This document shows, one piece after another, positions 11,675-22,239 of a DNA stretch of 64,000 nt. Location: NCBI GenBank assembly GCA_003116875.1, contig BCKT01000016.1:384051-448050 (forward strand), written 5' to 3'. Made by a program: the position numbers and the translations under genes. The first letter of the stretch is position 1. The number at the start of each line of letters is the position of its first letter. Source of the stretch: Takashimella koratensis. Lineage: Eukaryota > Basidiomycota > Tremellomycetes > Trichosporonales > Tetragoniomycetaceae. The notes below the pieces were generated by a model, which saw nothing but the letters and a program-made list of their open reading frames with translations, was not told the origin of the DNA and did no database searches.

Positions 11675-13016
11675 ATGTCGATCACTACCGAGGAACTTCG
11701 AACTGCCTTCATCCCCACCGAGGGAGTCAACGCCAACCCTCGTCTCCGTCTTCATCTTGTCGGAGGTGACATTGAAGATGTGAGCCCCAACATCCATGCT
11801 TACTGAAACTCAAGCTGAACTAAAATTACAGGTCCCATCTTGGATGAAAGATCTTCGCGAAAACGGTTCGTAGCTTTCTCTGACTGCTGGTCTCTGTGCT
11901 TACGTAACCCACAGGCTGGACTGTCATTCCCCAGGCGATCCCTCGCGAGAATGCCGACCACTACGCCGATGAGGCATACAAGTGGCTTGAAAGTTGGGAC
12001 CTCGGTTACAAACGAGACGACCCGTCTACTAGAAAGATGGGCAACATGCCGTGGTCCGTTCGAGGTGGGCTTTACGCCCGTTACGGTATCGGCCACGAGC
12101 AGTTCGTCTGGGACCTCAAGTAAGTATCCTTCGTTCTCACCGCCTCGGAGCACTTTTTGACCCTGTGGATTAGGCAGGAGCCTGGAATCGTCGAAAAGTT
12201 TGAAAAAATCTGGGCCACCAACGAGCTTGTCGCCTCCTTTGGTGAGTAGAAGAATCGAAATTTGGCCTGACCACCAGACGGTGTGAACATCTCTCTTCCT
12301 CTTCTCGACCGACCGAAGACCGATGTCGTTCTCAAGCCCTGGCCCCACGTTGACCAGACCCCGCTCCGAACCAACCTCCACTGCGTTCAAGGGATCATGA
12401 ACCTCCTGCCCAACGGTCCTGAGGACGGTGGACTCATGGTCTTGGCAGGATCGAGCCACCACTACGAGGAGCTTTTCAAGCACTTTGACCACAAGAAGCC
12501 AGAGGAAGGCTGGAACACTTGGGACCAACAGAATGTCGACGAGGAGATGACCAAGTGGCTCATCGAGGAGAAGGGCTGCAAGTGGGTCAAGATCTGCGCT
12601 CAGCCCGGTGATTTGCTCTTGTGGGATTCGGTGAGTAGGACTTTTCGCCACTAACAATGTAAGAGTTGCTGACAACACATCCCAGCGTACCATTCACTAC
12701 GGCGCTCAGCCCACCTCCACCAACGACCGAATTGCAGTCTGTAAGTTTTTCGCCCGACCAACAAGAGAAACCCTAACATTCGTCGACAGACGTTTGCTAC
12801 AAGCCCGAGAAGTTCATGACCGACGACGCGAGGGAGCTCCGTCGCCAGTGCTGGGAGGGCAAGATGGACACGACCCACGACCCGGTTTCGTTCCGCACTA
12901 AACCACGCCTTCCTCCCGCGGACCACCCCACCTACGAGAAAGCTTCTCGCCTCCCCTTGCAGGAGCCCAAGCTTACCGCCAGGGGTAGACAGTTGGTTGG
13001 TCTGGACTCGTACTGA
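11675..13016 (+). CDS. PhyH-family Fe(II)/2-oxoglutarate dioxygenase
   Basis: Non-haem iron oxygenase of the phytanoyl-CoA dioxygenase superfamily. It carries the metal-binding HxD in WPHVDQ, the partner His in WDSRTIHYG after GDLLLWDS, and a downstream Arg in STNDRIAVY for 2-oxoglutarate. The N-terminus is MSITTEELRTAFIPTEG and five or six short introns interrupt it. Fungal members of this subgroup are mostly uncharacterised and hydroxylate or demethylate small molecules. In this cluster it might activate the substrate by hydroxylation or oxidative removal of a substituent before the sugar-acid route. No targeting peptide is visible. Substrate unknown. Confidence 0.88.
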
Positions 13017-13485
13017 AGTTCTCCTGTCTTTGACGGTGATAAGCGTCTCTGTAATCATAGCTCTATGTAGTCGTCAAGTCTGACGATTTACAACGTTCAT
13101 TTCTCATGCACAGATTGTCAGTGAAAATATCGCCACTAGAGATTGCCACTTGATGGGGCAGCCTAGCGGAGACCGCTTTAGTCAGCCCAAATGACGCTGT
13201 CCTGCCAGGCCCCTGTCTCTCGGTTGTACTGTGAAGTCGGCAAAAAGGGGGAAGCAAAAAGGGGGAAGCAAACCGCGTAGTGTAAGCCCCGGTGCCCCAT
13301 GACCTGCTGACGGTCCACAAACGGCATCATTTCTGCTAATACTGCTCAGCTCACCGGGTACCGGCTTGGCATCCCTCCGGGTGGCTGCTGGTCAGTCCAT
13401 CGCCCTCGCTTGCAAGGACACAAAAGGCATGCATGCTCAGCGGATGATTCATGGCTCTGTAACGCACTCCAACCAAGTAACAACC
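13017..13485. promoter_or_regulatory. intergenic region and aldehyde dehydrogenase promoter
   Basis: 469 bp that include the 3' flank of the PhyH gene, a 14-bp tandem duplication at 13242-13269 and an ACCGGGTACCGG element at about 13355. No gene is seen. The CTGTTAA heptamer was not found here. Confidence 0.5.
13242..13269. repeat. two perfect tandem copies of a 14-bp unit
   Basis: The unit AAAAAGGGGGAAGC is repeated exactly twice. It lies about 230 bp upstream of the aldehyde dehydrogenase start and could be a slippage product or a purine-rich promoter element. Confidence 0.85.
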
Positions 13486-15539
13486 ATGAGCAACTGGCCA
13501 AAGATCACTGCATCGAACCCTGTGGGTAACTTGGAGGGTGCACGTGGCTGACTGCTAGCTTGGGCTTGATGATCCGACTCTTTTCATCCAGAAAGGCATT
13601 GTCGGTGGAGCCTTTGTCGAGGCTTCCGATGGCAAGAAGTTTGATGTAGAAGGTGAGTGGAGGCGACCGAATCATTGGTGAGAGCTGACTCATTGCTCTC
13701 TAGACCCAGCAACTGGCAAAGTGATCGGCAGCTGCCCGGACATGACCCTCCAAGACACGATCAAGGCCATTGAGGTGGCTTCGGAGACCTTCAAGACATT
13801 CAGGAAGACGACCCCGATGCAGCGTTACTCTTGGTTGTCCAAGTTCAACCAGTTGTACGAAAACAACATCAACGACATCATTCGCCTTATCGTTTGGGAG
13901 AACGGCAAGTCCTGGACCGACGCTAAAGGTGAAGCAGCGTACGCTGGCTCCTTCTTGGCTTTCAACGCGGGTGAAGCTCTCCGCTCGGAGGGAAAGACCA
14001 TTCCGTGCTCTATTCCAGGCATGCGAAACTTTACCATCAAGCAACCTATCGGTGTCTGTGCTCTTCTTGTTCCGTAAGTCGAGGGGCAAGGAGGGGTGTA
14101 CTGAGACATGCTATCAGGTGGAATTTCCCAGCCGGCATGATTGCCAGGAAGATCGGACCCGCGCTTGCCATCGGTTGCACTTGCGTCATCAAGGTTCCTG
14201 CTGAGACGCCCTTCACGAACCTCGCCATCTTGGAGGTCAGTACTACAACCTCTCTTGAGGTGCTAAATTGATGGTTATGCAGCTTGCTAAACGAGCCGGT
14301 ATTCCTGATGGAGTGCTCAACATCATCACCACCGACAAGAACCTCCAGGAAGTCGGACACGAGCTCACTACAAACCCCTTAATCCAAAAAGTCAGCTTCA
14401 CTGGTAGCACTCGGGTCGGCAAGATGCTCTCTCAGAATGCCATGGGAACTATGAAGAAGGTCTCCATGGAGCTTGGCGGGTACGTGTAAAAGGGAGTGGG
14501 AGAGCATGAAGCTGAAGCAATGTGCAGAAATGCACCCATGATCATTTTCGAAGACGCGGATATCCCAGCTGCTGTCACGGGCACGCTGGCGTCCAAGTTC
14601 CGAGCCTCTGGCCAGACTTGCGTATGCTGTGAGTCATTTATCCTCTTTGTGCTTGCAATATGTGTAGATCCAGCTGACCGGCTCCAAGGTAATCGCATTT
14701 ACGTCCAGTAAGTTCGCTCAATTAGCCAACAGACAGATGTTGATTTGCCTACCAGTGACAAGATTTATGACGAGTTTGCCAAACGCTTGGTCGCCGAGGT
14801 GGAGAAGTTCAAAGTCGGCTGTGGCTTTGATGAAGGAGTGTAGGTTGCGACGAGAGCAAAGAAACGCTAACATGTGTAGTACCCATGGACCTTTGATCTC
14901 CATCAAGCAGGTGGAAAAGGTCGAGGAGGTGAGCTCGCTCTCTTTGATCTGTGTTTCCAGAGCTGATCATCTGTAGCACATTGCCGACGCCTTGAGCCAC
15001 GGAGCGAAACTTCTTACTGGAGGCAAGAGGAAAGAACGTTTCTTCTTCGAGCCGACCGTGCTTGCCGAAGTTCCTAACAACTGTGTACGTTGGGAGATAG
15101 CCACTTCATCTGAGGCTGACTTGTGGCTTCGTAGTTGATCTCGTCCGACGAGACCTTTGGTCCTGTCGCCGCGCTCTTCCGCTTCACCACGGAGGAGTCT
15201 GTAATTGTGAGTTTCAACGACGATGTGTGCTCATACCACAGAAATTGGCAAACAATTCGGATGTGGGACTCGCAGCGTATTTCTACTCTCAGAACGCAGA
15301 CCGCATCTGGCGCGTTGCGGAGGCCCTTGAGGCCGGTATGGTTTGTGCCAACGCTGGAGTGTTCTCTCAGGCTGTAATGTGAGTGCGCTCTTCACCTTCA
15401 CCGGGCTGTAACTGACTTGCACCTCAGTCCGTTCGGGGGCGTGAAGGAGAGCGGTCTCGGGAAGGAAGGAGCGCATGACGGCTTGGAAGAATACTGCATC
15501 ACCAAGTATGTCGCTCTTGGTACTGCTAACCCTCTGTGA
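13486..15539 (+). CDS. NAD(P)-dependent aldehyde dehydrogenase, succinate-semialdehyde dehydrogenase-like
   Basis: Oxidises an aldehyde to the acid. Motifs in order: VPWNFP at the cofactor site, FTGSTRVGK, the general-base Glu in MELGG, the catalytic Cys in ASGQTCVC followed by [15 protein letters not shown] and [14 protein letters not shown]. The context FRASGQTCV is typical of the SSADH/GabD branch. About eleven introns; the short first exon encodes [12 protein letters not shown]. In a non-phosphorylative Entner-Doudoroff route an ALDH of this type removes the aldehyde released by the aldolase (lactaldehyde, glyceraldehyde, glycolaldehyde or sulfolactaldehyde). The start codon is supported by the donor GTGGGT after codon 12, but a different first exon is possible. 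Confidence 0.9.
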
Positions 15540-15676
15540 TCTCTGAGTGGTCTGCACATAGCGCCTCGTAGTGAATGTACAGAAATCCATATGTCCGGAG
15601 AATAAAGATACCGAAATGCGAAATGAATCCAATCTGTGCTCGGGTGTATCGGCTAGCGGTAGAATAGACCGGTTTA

Positions 15677-15683
15677 CTGTTAA
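15677..15683 (+). promoter_or_regulatory. CTGTTAA element upstream of SDR 2
   Basis: TACTGTTAATCGATTG, 164 bp upstream of the SDR 2 start and 13 bp before the TCGGCC-GT-GGCCGG dyad. Confidence 0.4.
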
Positions 15684-15696
15684 TCGATTGTCCGCC

Positions 15697-15711
15697 TCGG
15701 CCGTGGCCGGT
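15697..15711. promoter_or_regulatory. TCGGCC-N2-GGCCGG dyad, candidate operator
   Basis: Near-perfect inverted repeat TCGGCC GT GGCCGG in the SDR 2 promoter. The same architecture with perfect arms occurs at 23538-23553. Paired CGG triplets are the usual target of Zn2Cys6 dimers; that the cluster regulator binds here is inference. Confidence 0.4.
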
Positions 15712-15840
15712 GAGGCGAACAACCGAAACCGTTGGTACAGTTTGTACAAATGGGCGACTTTGCGATAGAAGCATCTTCAAGTGTTACCACTACCTTCTTT
15801 CTCTCACTTGCCTCGCACTCTCCCCAGAAACATTCCCAAG

Positions 15841-17384
15841 ATGACTACTGCTCGCCCCTCTTTCAAGATCGAAGACATGTTCAGCGTCGTTGGCAAGGTG
15901 AGCTGTGATGAAATCTGCTCCCAAAGGGATCCGCTTCTGACAGCTTTCAGGTCGTCGTCGTTACTGGTGGTGGATCCGGTATTGGCAAGGGTATGTCTGG
16001 TGTCTGGGTCAAGGCTCATTGTTGTAGCCATCGCCGAGGGCTTCGTGTCCAACGGCGCCAAAGTGTACATCACTGGTCGTCGAGAGGCGACTTTGGATGC
16101 CGCCGTCAAGGAGCTCCAGGGTGTTGCTGGCAAGGGTGGTGTCATTATCAGGTGAGCGGATTGGTCGAGGATTGAGTCGTGGCATACCGTGTTCTGACTT
16201 GATGGTAGCCTTCCGGGCGATGTCGGCACCAAGGCCGGGTGTGCCAAGATCTTCGATGACCTCAAGGCGAAGGAAGCTCACGTGAGTTTTGAGCGGATTA
16301 GAATTCGGAATCATTCTGACTGTCACGGACAAGATTGACGTCCTTGTGAACAACGCCGGAGTGTCGAGGCAGATCGACTACCCCGCTTGGGACCACAACG
16401 ACGGTACGAGCCGCTGAATGAGTACATATACTGATAATGTCAGCCGACGAGGTGGCGAAGGCCCTCTGGCAAGGTGTCGACGAGTGAGTTTGGCTTCGTC
16501 AATGCTTAGACAACGAAGGCTGACCACGTTCTAGCGACCACTTCACTTTCACCAACTCGGTCAACGTTAACGGTGGGCTCCAGCCTCATAGCATGGCTAA
16601 CTTGCAGGTGTCTACTTCATGACTACCGCTTTGGTCCCCCTGCTCCGCAAGTCTTCTTTCCCCAGCGTCATCGTCATCTCGTCCGCGTCTGCGGTGACCA
16701 ACCAGAGGTATGTGCTTATCGCTCTAGCCGTTCGCATGCTGAACACACCTTGTTTTACAGGACTATGGGATCGACCACTTACGCCCTTTCCAAGGTAAGC
16801 TAAGCTTGAGAAACTCAATGCCGTTGCGCATGCTGACCTCATTCTCTAGGCTGCCTGTACGTCTCTGGCCAATCGCATAGTTTACTCACCAGCTCAGCTA
16901 TGCATCTCGCCAAGCTTCTCGCTGGACGTCTCTCTCCGTTAGTGACAATGATTGTTGGGATAAATCATACAGCGGCTGACTGTATGAACACAGGTTGAAG
17001 ATCCGCGTTAACTGCATTTGCCCGGGCATCTGGCCATCTGAGATGACCGGCACTGACATGAACGCCCACGAGTACAAGATCAACAAGTTTGCCGTCAAGG
17101 CCGCTAAGCGTGCTCCTGCTGGTGAGCTGCGTTTCCACAAGAGTTTAACGCTCCGAATGCTGACACGCCGAAAGGTCGCCCGGGTCTCCCGACTGAAATT
17201 GCTGGACCCTGTCTCCTCTTGGCTTCCGAGGCCGGTGGCTACATTAACGGCGATGTCATGCTCGTCGAAGGTGGTCGCGCCATGGTGAGAAAACGCTATA
17301 GTAAACATGAGACCGTGACTGACTTTGGAAAAGGCGTGCAGCATCAACGACGGTATCAGAATGCCCGAGGACACCTACGTTTAA
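15841..17384 (+). CDS. short-chain dehydrogenase/reductase 2
   Basis: Classical SDR distinct from SDR 1. The cofactor motif TGGGSGIGK is split by an intron, NNAG follows, the catalytic Ser is in [10 protein letters not shown] and Tyr-x3-Lys is YALSK. The C-terminal region reads [17 protein letters not shown] and ends in [11 protein letters not shown]. About ten very short introns make this one of the most fragmented genes in the window. Relatives include gluconate-5-dehydrogenase and RhlG-like reductases. It may oxidise a secondary hydroxyl or reduce a keto intermediate in the pathway; the two SDRs probably act at different steps. Promoter elements are shared with the rest of the cluster. Confidence 0.88.
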
Positions 17385-17520
17385 TCTGTCGCCCTTACGG
17401 CTGTGAATGTCTAAGACTTCAAGAAGATTCCATACCTGAACAAATGAATAACAATGACTTGCCAACCGCTCTTCGGGTATCATGGGAAGCGAGCCCCCCA
17501 GAAAACCTGCCGTACCGTCG

Positions 17521-17563
17521 CCCGTAGGCCCCGTAGGCCCCGTATGCCCCGTATGCCCCGTAG
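17521..17563. repeat. 9-bp tandem repeat, nearly five copies
   Basis: Units CCCGTAGGC twice and CCCGTATGC twice, then a partial CCCGTAG. The T variant shows that copies have diverged or were homogenised in pairs. It lies between the SDR 2 stop and the transaldolase promoter. Confidence 0.85.
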
Positions 17564-17600
17564 ACGGTTCTGATGCCATGGACCGTCGGGCAGTCAATGA

Positions 17601-17607
17601 TTAACAG
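17601..17607 (-). promoter_or_regulatory. CTGTTAA element upstream of transaldolase
   Basis: GATTAACAGG on the plus strand, 133 bp upstream of the start and followed within 5 bp by TGCCGGCTTCCGG. Confidence 0.4.
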
Positions 17608-17733
17608 GTTTGCCGGCTTCCGGATCACCTGATAACGTCCGGCCGAGGGGTAAATACTGCAGAAGTACAGAAGTGGACCTTTATATGGTACCGGATGAGA
17701 CTTACCGGTGTCTCCCTACCTCCCCAGCCAACC

Positions 17734-19023
17734 ATGCCCGAGCGAACTGAGCGAACCTTGCTGGAAAAGCTGAACGATGTCGTTGAGATTGATTGCGACA
17801 CGATGGACAGCGAGTTTGTCGCCTCGCTGCCATTCAAGCCTCATGACTGCACCTGTAACCCTCGCTGGCTGCACTTCTATATGACCGACGCCGCGTCGAC
17901 CGATCTCGTTCGAGGCATTGTCAAGCAGCACAAGGGCAAGCGTTGGGACGAGATCTACTGTCACATCGTGAGTCTCAACGACGACGTCATGCCTTGATTG
18001 GGTACTGAACTGTGTAGGCGGCGGGTCTTCAAGCGCAAATCCTCCCTTACATCACGGGCCGCGTGCTCGCTCAGGTATCGCCGAGCCACAGCTACGACAC
18101 CGACTACATGGTTTGGCAGGGTGAGACCTATGCCGCTGCGTGGCAAGCTGCTGGCATCCCCAAGTGAGTCGATCACCTGCCAACACAGACGCATCAGCAT
18201 ACACTGACGCAGTCAACTTCAGGGACCGCTTCTGCGTCAAGCTCCCGCTCACTGGGCCTGGTGTCGCAGCTGCGAAGATCCTTCAGTCCAAGGGTATTCC
18301 TACCCTGGGCACCTCGTTGTTCAACATCTACCAAGCCATTGCTGCGGCGCAAGCTGGACAGTACGCCGTTAGCATGTACTTCAACGAGCCTCGAGCTTGG
18401 TTTGAGTCGGGATCCTGGGTTGACGTTCCCAACCCCGAGAGCGACCACCCCATGGCAGCTCGTCATGCTCGCATGCGTGTGATCTTCGAATACCTCCGGG
18501 CCTCGGGAAAGAAAGCCCCTCAGATCAAAACAGCCTCGTGAGTCGCCAACGTCCGCTTCGGAGAGTACATTTATTGACATGGCGCAGCTGCATCAGCGCG
18601 AGGGAGTGCCTTGCTCTCTACGAGCTCGGTACCGAGCGTCTCACCCTCAACAGGGCTACGATGGAGGACTTGCTAGCGTCGGGCAGCCTTCCAGTTTGGA
18701 AGAAAGGACTTTGGAAGGTCCCTGTCTCCAAGCAGCTCACCGAGCCTGGCTTTGCCTGGGATGCACCGTGGTCGCCTGCCTCTCGCGAGACGGTCAACAG
18801 CTTCATGACCAAGATCGCGGCCGTCGACACCCTGACCCCGACCGACTCCCCGCAGTGGCTCGAGGAAGCGCTCAAAGTGGACTACACCGCTCCAGGGGTG
18901 CTCGACGCCATCAACGAGTCCGACGCCGCTACGAAAGTGAGGCTGGAATACGCTCTCGAGTACTTTGCGTCCCAAGAGCTGCTCAGCAAAGAGTTTATCC
19001 AGTCTCTCTTGGTCGAGATTTAG
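17734..19023 (+). CDS. transaldolase-family protein
   Basis: Class I, Schiff-base aldolase of the transaldolase family. The N-terminal strand EIDCDTMDSEF carries the acidic residues, CVKLPLTGPGVAAAKIL holds the likely Schiff-base Lys, TLGTSLFNIYQAIAAAQAG is the following helix pair, and QIKTASCIS with ERLTLNRATMEDLL completes the barrel. A helical C-terminal extension of about 100 residues follows. Three introns, and the start is at 17734 after CCAACC. Such proteins transfer or release dihydroxyacetone from ketose phosphates; diverged members include fructose-6-phosphate aldolase and sulfofructose transaldolase. Together with the nearby transketolase it suggests dedicated C3/C2 rearrangement in this pathway. 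It is diverged from housekeeping TAL1, where the motif is closer to KIPATWEG. Confidence 0.82.
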
Positions 19024-19206
19024 GTAGCCGTAGTCGTAGAACTGAGCAGAATGCAAATGACTAAGTCGGGCGTCCTGATTTGCTATCTACCGTCGCCGTC
19101 CCTATCATGTGACTTCGGCTTTCGGCGAGAGCCTTGGGCCGGCCCCAGTGGGGTTTAAAGACCGTGACTATCCGGCGTGCTCTTTCTCTCTCTTTGACCA
19201 TTGCTC

Positions 19207-21226
19207 ATGTCGCATTCAAACAACTCCAACACAGAGCAGAAGGAGATGAAAGAGACGGGAGGATTACGGAAAGGTTGGACCTCCTTCGTCTCCAGGTGTC
19301 GTTTTCCGCTGACCAACTACACCTTCCAGGGCTGACCGCTTACGGCGACACCGACTTCTCACTCTTCCTACGTCAAGCGTTCATCAAAGGCGCGGGTTAT
19401 GATTCGGATTCGTTGGATCGCAAAGTCATCGGTATAGCCAACACAGCAGTAGGTCTTATGCGGCTTCCAAAGATTCTTCCCAGTAGACTCGACTGATCAA
19501 ACCAGAGCGACTACAATCCATGTCACGCGAATGTCACCCAGCTGGTCGAAGCTGTCTCGAGGGGAGTCATGCTCTCCGGGGCGTTACCCTTGACCTTCCC
19601 GACAATTTCGCTCCACGAGTCTTTCGCACACCCTACGTCAATGTTCCTTCGGAACCTCATGTCGATGGATACGGAAGAGATGATCCGCGCCCAACCCATG
19701 GATGCTGTGATCCTTATCGGCGGTTGCGACAAAACGGTCCCCGCTCAGTTGATGGGCGCGCTGTCTGCGAATATACCGGCCGTGCAGCTAGTAGTAGGCC
19801 CCATGGTCACAGGCTCCCACCGCGGCAATCGCGTCGGCGCTTGCACAGACTGTAGAGGATATTGGGGTCGGTATCGAAAGGGGGAAATTGATATCGAAGA
19901 GATCGCCGAAGTTGGAAACGAGCTTGTGCCGAGCAGCGGGACTTGCGGGGTCATGGGAACAGGTGAGATTGGTTGTGAATGGTCTAGACCTCTCGTCTGA
20001 CCTCTCTGTAGCCTCTACTATGGCCTGTCTAGCGGAAGCTCTGGGGCTCGCACCACTTGGGAGCGCCTGCGCACCTGCCAACTCTTCGCAGCGCATGCGA
20101 ATTGGCGAACAGGTCGGACGGCTGGCGGCCAAAGGCCTACCGCGCCCGCTGGACATTCTCACCCGAAAGTCATTGGAGAACGCCGTCACTCTCCTTCAGG
20201 CGATCGGAGGAAGCACCAACGCAGTTGTCCATCTGCTCGCGATTGCGGGAAGAATCAAGGGTGTCAACCTGACTCTCAACGGTACGGTTCCACCTTGGGT
20301 CGCTCAAAATGAGAGCTGACATCCGCAGACATCGACGCCATTGGTCGGAAGGTTCCTCTCATCGTGGATCTCAAACCTAGCGGTAACAACTACATGGAGG
20401 ACTTGCACAAGGTAGGCGCAACTGCACATCATAGCTGACCGAGATAGGCTGGCGGTGTCCCCACGATCCTCAAGACACTTGCCCCTCTGCTTCATCTTGA
20501 TCAGAACACTGTCACAGGTCGTACTTTGGGAGAGGAGATCGCCAGCATCCATCGAGCCTTCCCGCAGGACATTGTCAAGCCCTTGGAGAGCCCACTCTTT
20601 GCCAACTCGTCCTTGGTCGTTCTTCATGGCAATCTCTCACCGGGAGGAGCCGTGCTAAAACAGTCGGCCATGTCCCAGCACTTCAAGGTTCATCGAGGTC
20701 AAGCGGTCGTCTTCCAAGATGTCAACGACTTGCTGGCGAGAATCGATGACCCGGACCTGGGAGTAGAAGAGTCTTCGGTGTGAGTGACCACCATCCATCT
20801 GCGTACAATGCTCATGACTACGGCAGAATGGTGCTCAAAAACATTGGGCCTGTAGGACACCCAGGAATGCCCGAAGCTGGCTACATCCCTATCCCAAAGA
20901 AGCTCGCGCAAAAGGGGGTCAAAGACATGGTTCGCATCTCTGATGGTAGGATGTCTGGAACCGCCTACGGTTCTGTTATTCTCCACGTTTGCCCTGAAAC
21001 AGCGGTGGGAGGTCCGATCGCCGCGATCATGGATGGTGACTGGATCTCGCTTAATGTCGAGAAACGAGAACTCAACCTTGAAATTGAGCCAGCGGTACTC
21101 GCCGAACGAATGAGGACCTTCAAACCTCCCAGCGTGCCCCAACGAGGATACGCCAAGCTCTTCCACCGGTCCGTCCTTCAGGCCGACCGAGGAGCCGACT
21201 TTGACTTCCTAGTAGCTGAACCCTAG
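19207..21226 (+). CDS. IlvD/EDD-family dehydratase, sugar-acid type
   Basis: Iron-sulfur dehydratase that converts an aldonate to a 2-keto-3-deoxy-aldonate. The three cluster cysteines are in SDYNPCH, GGCDKTVPAQ and SSGTCGVMGTASTM; the last form resembles arabinonate, xylonate and galactonate dehydratases more than the biosynthetic enzyme. RISDGRMSGTAYG near the C-terminus is the other hallmark. Length is full for the family, with five introns. The N-terminus SHSNNSNTEQ is polar and does not look like a mitochondrial presequence, unlike the mitochondrial dihydroxyacid dehydratase Ilv3. With the lactonase and aldolase downstream it forms the middle of a non-phosphorylative Entner-Doudoroff route. 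Confidence 0.9.
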
Positions 21227-21361
21227 ACGCCGGGTCGGCAAACTGCTAAGCTCAACTCCACCCTGGATCCGGGCAGGCGGCAGTGGATAAAACCTATTTA
21301 GTCTCCGGGTATTACATACGCCGCGAATGAATTTCCCTACCATACAATCCACCTCTCAGCA

Positions 21362-22070
21362 ATGATCAACGGCAAGAAGAAGGTCCTCGTCCTCAATGGC
21401 CCCAACTTGAATCTGCTTGGAGTTAGGGAGCCTGAAAGTGAGGCTTGCTTGCAGTGTCTGATGCGCATAGCTGATGACGGGACCAAGTCTATGGATACTC
21501 TACTTTGGCAGACATCGAAACCGCTGCTAAGAAACAGGCTGCCGATGCAGGCGCCGAGCTAGACTTCTTCCAAACGTAAGCGTTGTTTCAAACAAGGGAT
21601 AAAGCTGATTAAGATAGTAACTGGGAGGGAGCAATGATTGACCGTATCCACGCTGCGAGGACTGACGGGACGGACGGCATTGTGCTCAATCCAGGTGAGC
21701 GCATTACGCGATCAAATGCATATTCTTGTTGATACTGACATTCGCATTCTGGGCAGCTGGATGGACGCATTACGGCGTTCCCCTGCGAGATGCCATGCTG
21801 GCGAGCGCGGTGCCCTTCGTTGAGGTGAGTACACAGCTATGGCATTTGCTAACGAAATAGCTACACATTGGAAACTACATCGGTAGGGAGGCATGGAGGC
21901 TGCAATCTCAATTCCGCGATGTCGCGACCTCTGTCATCGTAAGACTCAGAGACTCCCATACGGCGCAAAGACTGACGTCGCAGGTTGGGTGTGGTATCCA
22001 CGGATACAGGTATGCCATCGATATCGTCCTTACGGACGATGGCAAGTTCCCCAGGAAAGCGTCAGCTTGA
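21362..22070 (+). CDS. type II 3-dehydroquinate dehydratase-like protein
   Basis: Small protein of about 157 residues with the flavodoxin-like type II dehydroquinase fold. [15 protein letters not shown] carries the conserved Asn and Arg, and IYG supplies the catalytic Tyr after an intron. LNPAGWTHYG has the conserved Asn and His, VELHIGN has the catalytic His, and REAWR the distal Arg. Two positions deviate: the normally conserved NHEG reads NWEG, and the Ser after HI in HISN is Gly. Five introns. Catabolic versions act on quinate-derived 3-dehydroquinate, but no quinate dehydrogenase or dehydroshikimate dehydratase is nearby. It may dehydrate another 3-keto acid of the pathway; that is inference. 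Confidence 0.85.
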
Positions 22071-22239
22071 GGACAGGGTGCGCTGTAGCGGATGTTTATA
22101 TAGTCATTGCCGGTTCAGGGATGATAGAACAGCCGTACAATCAACAGTAGCACCGCTCCATCTCCAGCCGGGCCTCGCCTAAAGCAGCATGCATTTGATA
22201 ACTACGCTGCATCTTTGAATGTACGAACGTCCACGTTTC

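Larger units (their letters stand above)
17385..17733. promoter_or_regulatory. transaldolase promoter region
   Basis: 349 bp containing a 9-bp tandem repeat (17521-17563), a CTGTTAA element (17601-17607), a GCCGGCTTCCGG run, a TCCGGCCGAGG element and a GGGTAAATAC TATA-like box. No gene is seen. Confidence 0.55.

Noticed and set aside
11800..12693. 297-codon minus-strand open frame
   Set aside because: Runs across the PhyH gene including its introns; composition and lack of motifs mark it as a shadow.
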